A stretch of DNA of 57,296 bases from Cochliopodium minus (taxonomy: Eukaryota > Discosea > Himatismenida > Cochliopodiidae): contig JAMYWO010000070.1 of the NCBI GenBank assembly GCA_024220525.1, positions 116,539 to 173,834 on the forward strand. The letters run 5' to 3'. Every line of letters begins with the position of its first letter. Positions within the stretch are counted from its first letter, which is position 1. Shown here piece after piece: positions 57,162 through 57,296 of this stretch. Under the pieces are notes generated by a model that saw nothing but the letters and a program-made list of their open reading frames with translations, was not told the DNA's origin and made no database searches. The position numbers and the translations under genes were made by a program.

Positions 57162-57296
57162 AATATTTATCCTTATTTTCCTCTTTTTGATAAAAAAAAT
57201 CAAAATAAAAAAAATAAAAAAAAAACACAAAAAAAAAACAAACAAAAAACAAACAATCAATGATTACAAATTACGAAAGAGATTACGATCAATTAT

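Noticed and set aside
1-57296. Transposons, virus-derived elements, CRISPR arrays, tRNA or rRNA genes
   Set aside because: I looked for integrase, reverse transcriptase, transposase and capsid-like motifs, terminal repeats and cloverleaf-like segments and saw none I could support. A covariance-model search for small RNAs would be needed to exclude tRNAs and snRNAs.

Overview
The window is a gene-dense piece of a very AT-rich eukaryotic nuclear genome. Genes are interrupted by many GT-AG introns, mostly 40-450 nt, with donors close to GTAAA and acceptors close to TTTAG or AAAAG. Introns are packed with TTTTA/TAAAA microsatellites, while exons have much higher complexity. The gene content (Ras, RasGEF, RCC1-repeat proteins, LRR proteins, TKL-type kinase, WASH-complex FAM21, discoidin-like F5/8C proteins) suggests a free-living amoeboid protist with the standard code. 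Anaeramoebae or an amoebozoan are my best guesses; this is inference from gene families and base composition only. I saw no rRNA, tRNA, CRISPR, recognisable transposon or virus-derived element.

Layout. 1-3.4 kb: three unrecognised reverse-strand genes or gene pieces around a three-copy 121-bp tandem repeat. 4.6-9.6 kb: forward RasGEF with talin-head-like ubiquitin folds, whose frame is broken many times. 9.7-11.4 kb: reverse RCC1-repeat gene. 12.5-18.2 kb: forward 12-exon coiled-coil/LRR gene. 18.5-19.1 kb: intact single-exon Ras. 19.4-20.7 kb: reverse membrane-protein gene, poorly resolved. 21.1-22.8 kb: forward TKL-like kinase with frame breaks. 22.9-25.0 kb: reverse RCC1-repeat gene with a signal peptide. 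26.0-33.4 kb: reverse P4-ATPase lipid flippase, about 23 exons. 33.7-35.7 kb: two tandem reverse discoidin-like genes. 36.1-37.9 kb: forward CAP10/GT90 glycosyltransferase. 38.0-42.4 kb: forward P5B-ATPase, 19 exons. 42.5-44.2 kb: forward DUF4336-like membrane-anchored protein. 44.5-49.4 kb: reverse FAM21/WASHC2, 1510 residues. 49.6-50.8 kb: forward SAM methyltransferase. 51.0-53.0 kb: forward ecdysoneless/SGT1 (ECD). 53.2-54.6 kb: reverse RING protein carrying a PBZ zinc finger and SUMO-interaction motifs. 55.1-57.2 kb: forward DUS4-like tRNA dihydrouridine synthase.

Several neighbours fit a membrane and endosome theme (P4 and P5B ATPases, FAM21, Ras/RasGEF), but genes sit on both strands with their own spacers, so this is not an operon. 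For the LRR, P5B, FAM21, CAP10 and DUF4336-like genes I added up the exon lengths and each total is a multiple of three, which supports the models.

The most interesting items are a putative ubiquitin ligase that could read both poly(ADP-ribose) and SUMO (53199-54611); a 5-nt exon that is needed to keep the P5B-ATPase in frame (39685-39689), with 9- and 10-nt exons in the P4-ATPase; an intron at the same position inside the DKTGT phosphorylation motif of both ATPases; and genes whose start codon is the last codon of exon 1.
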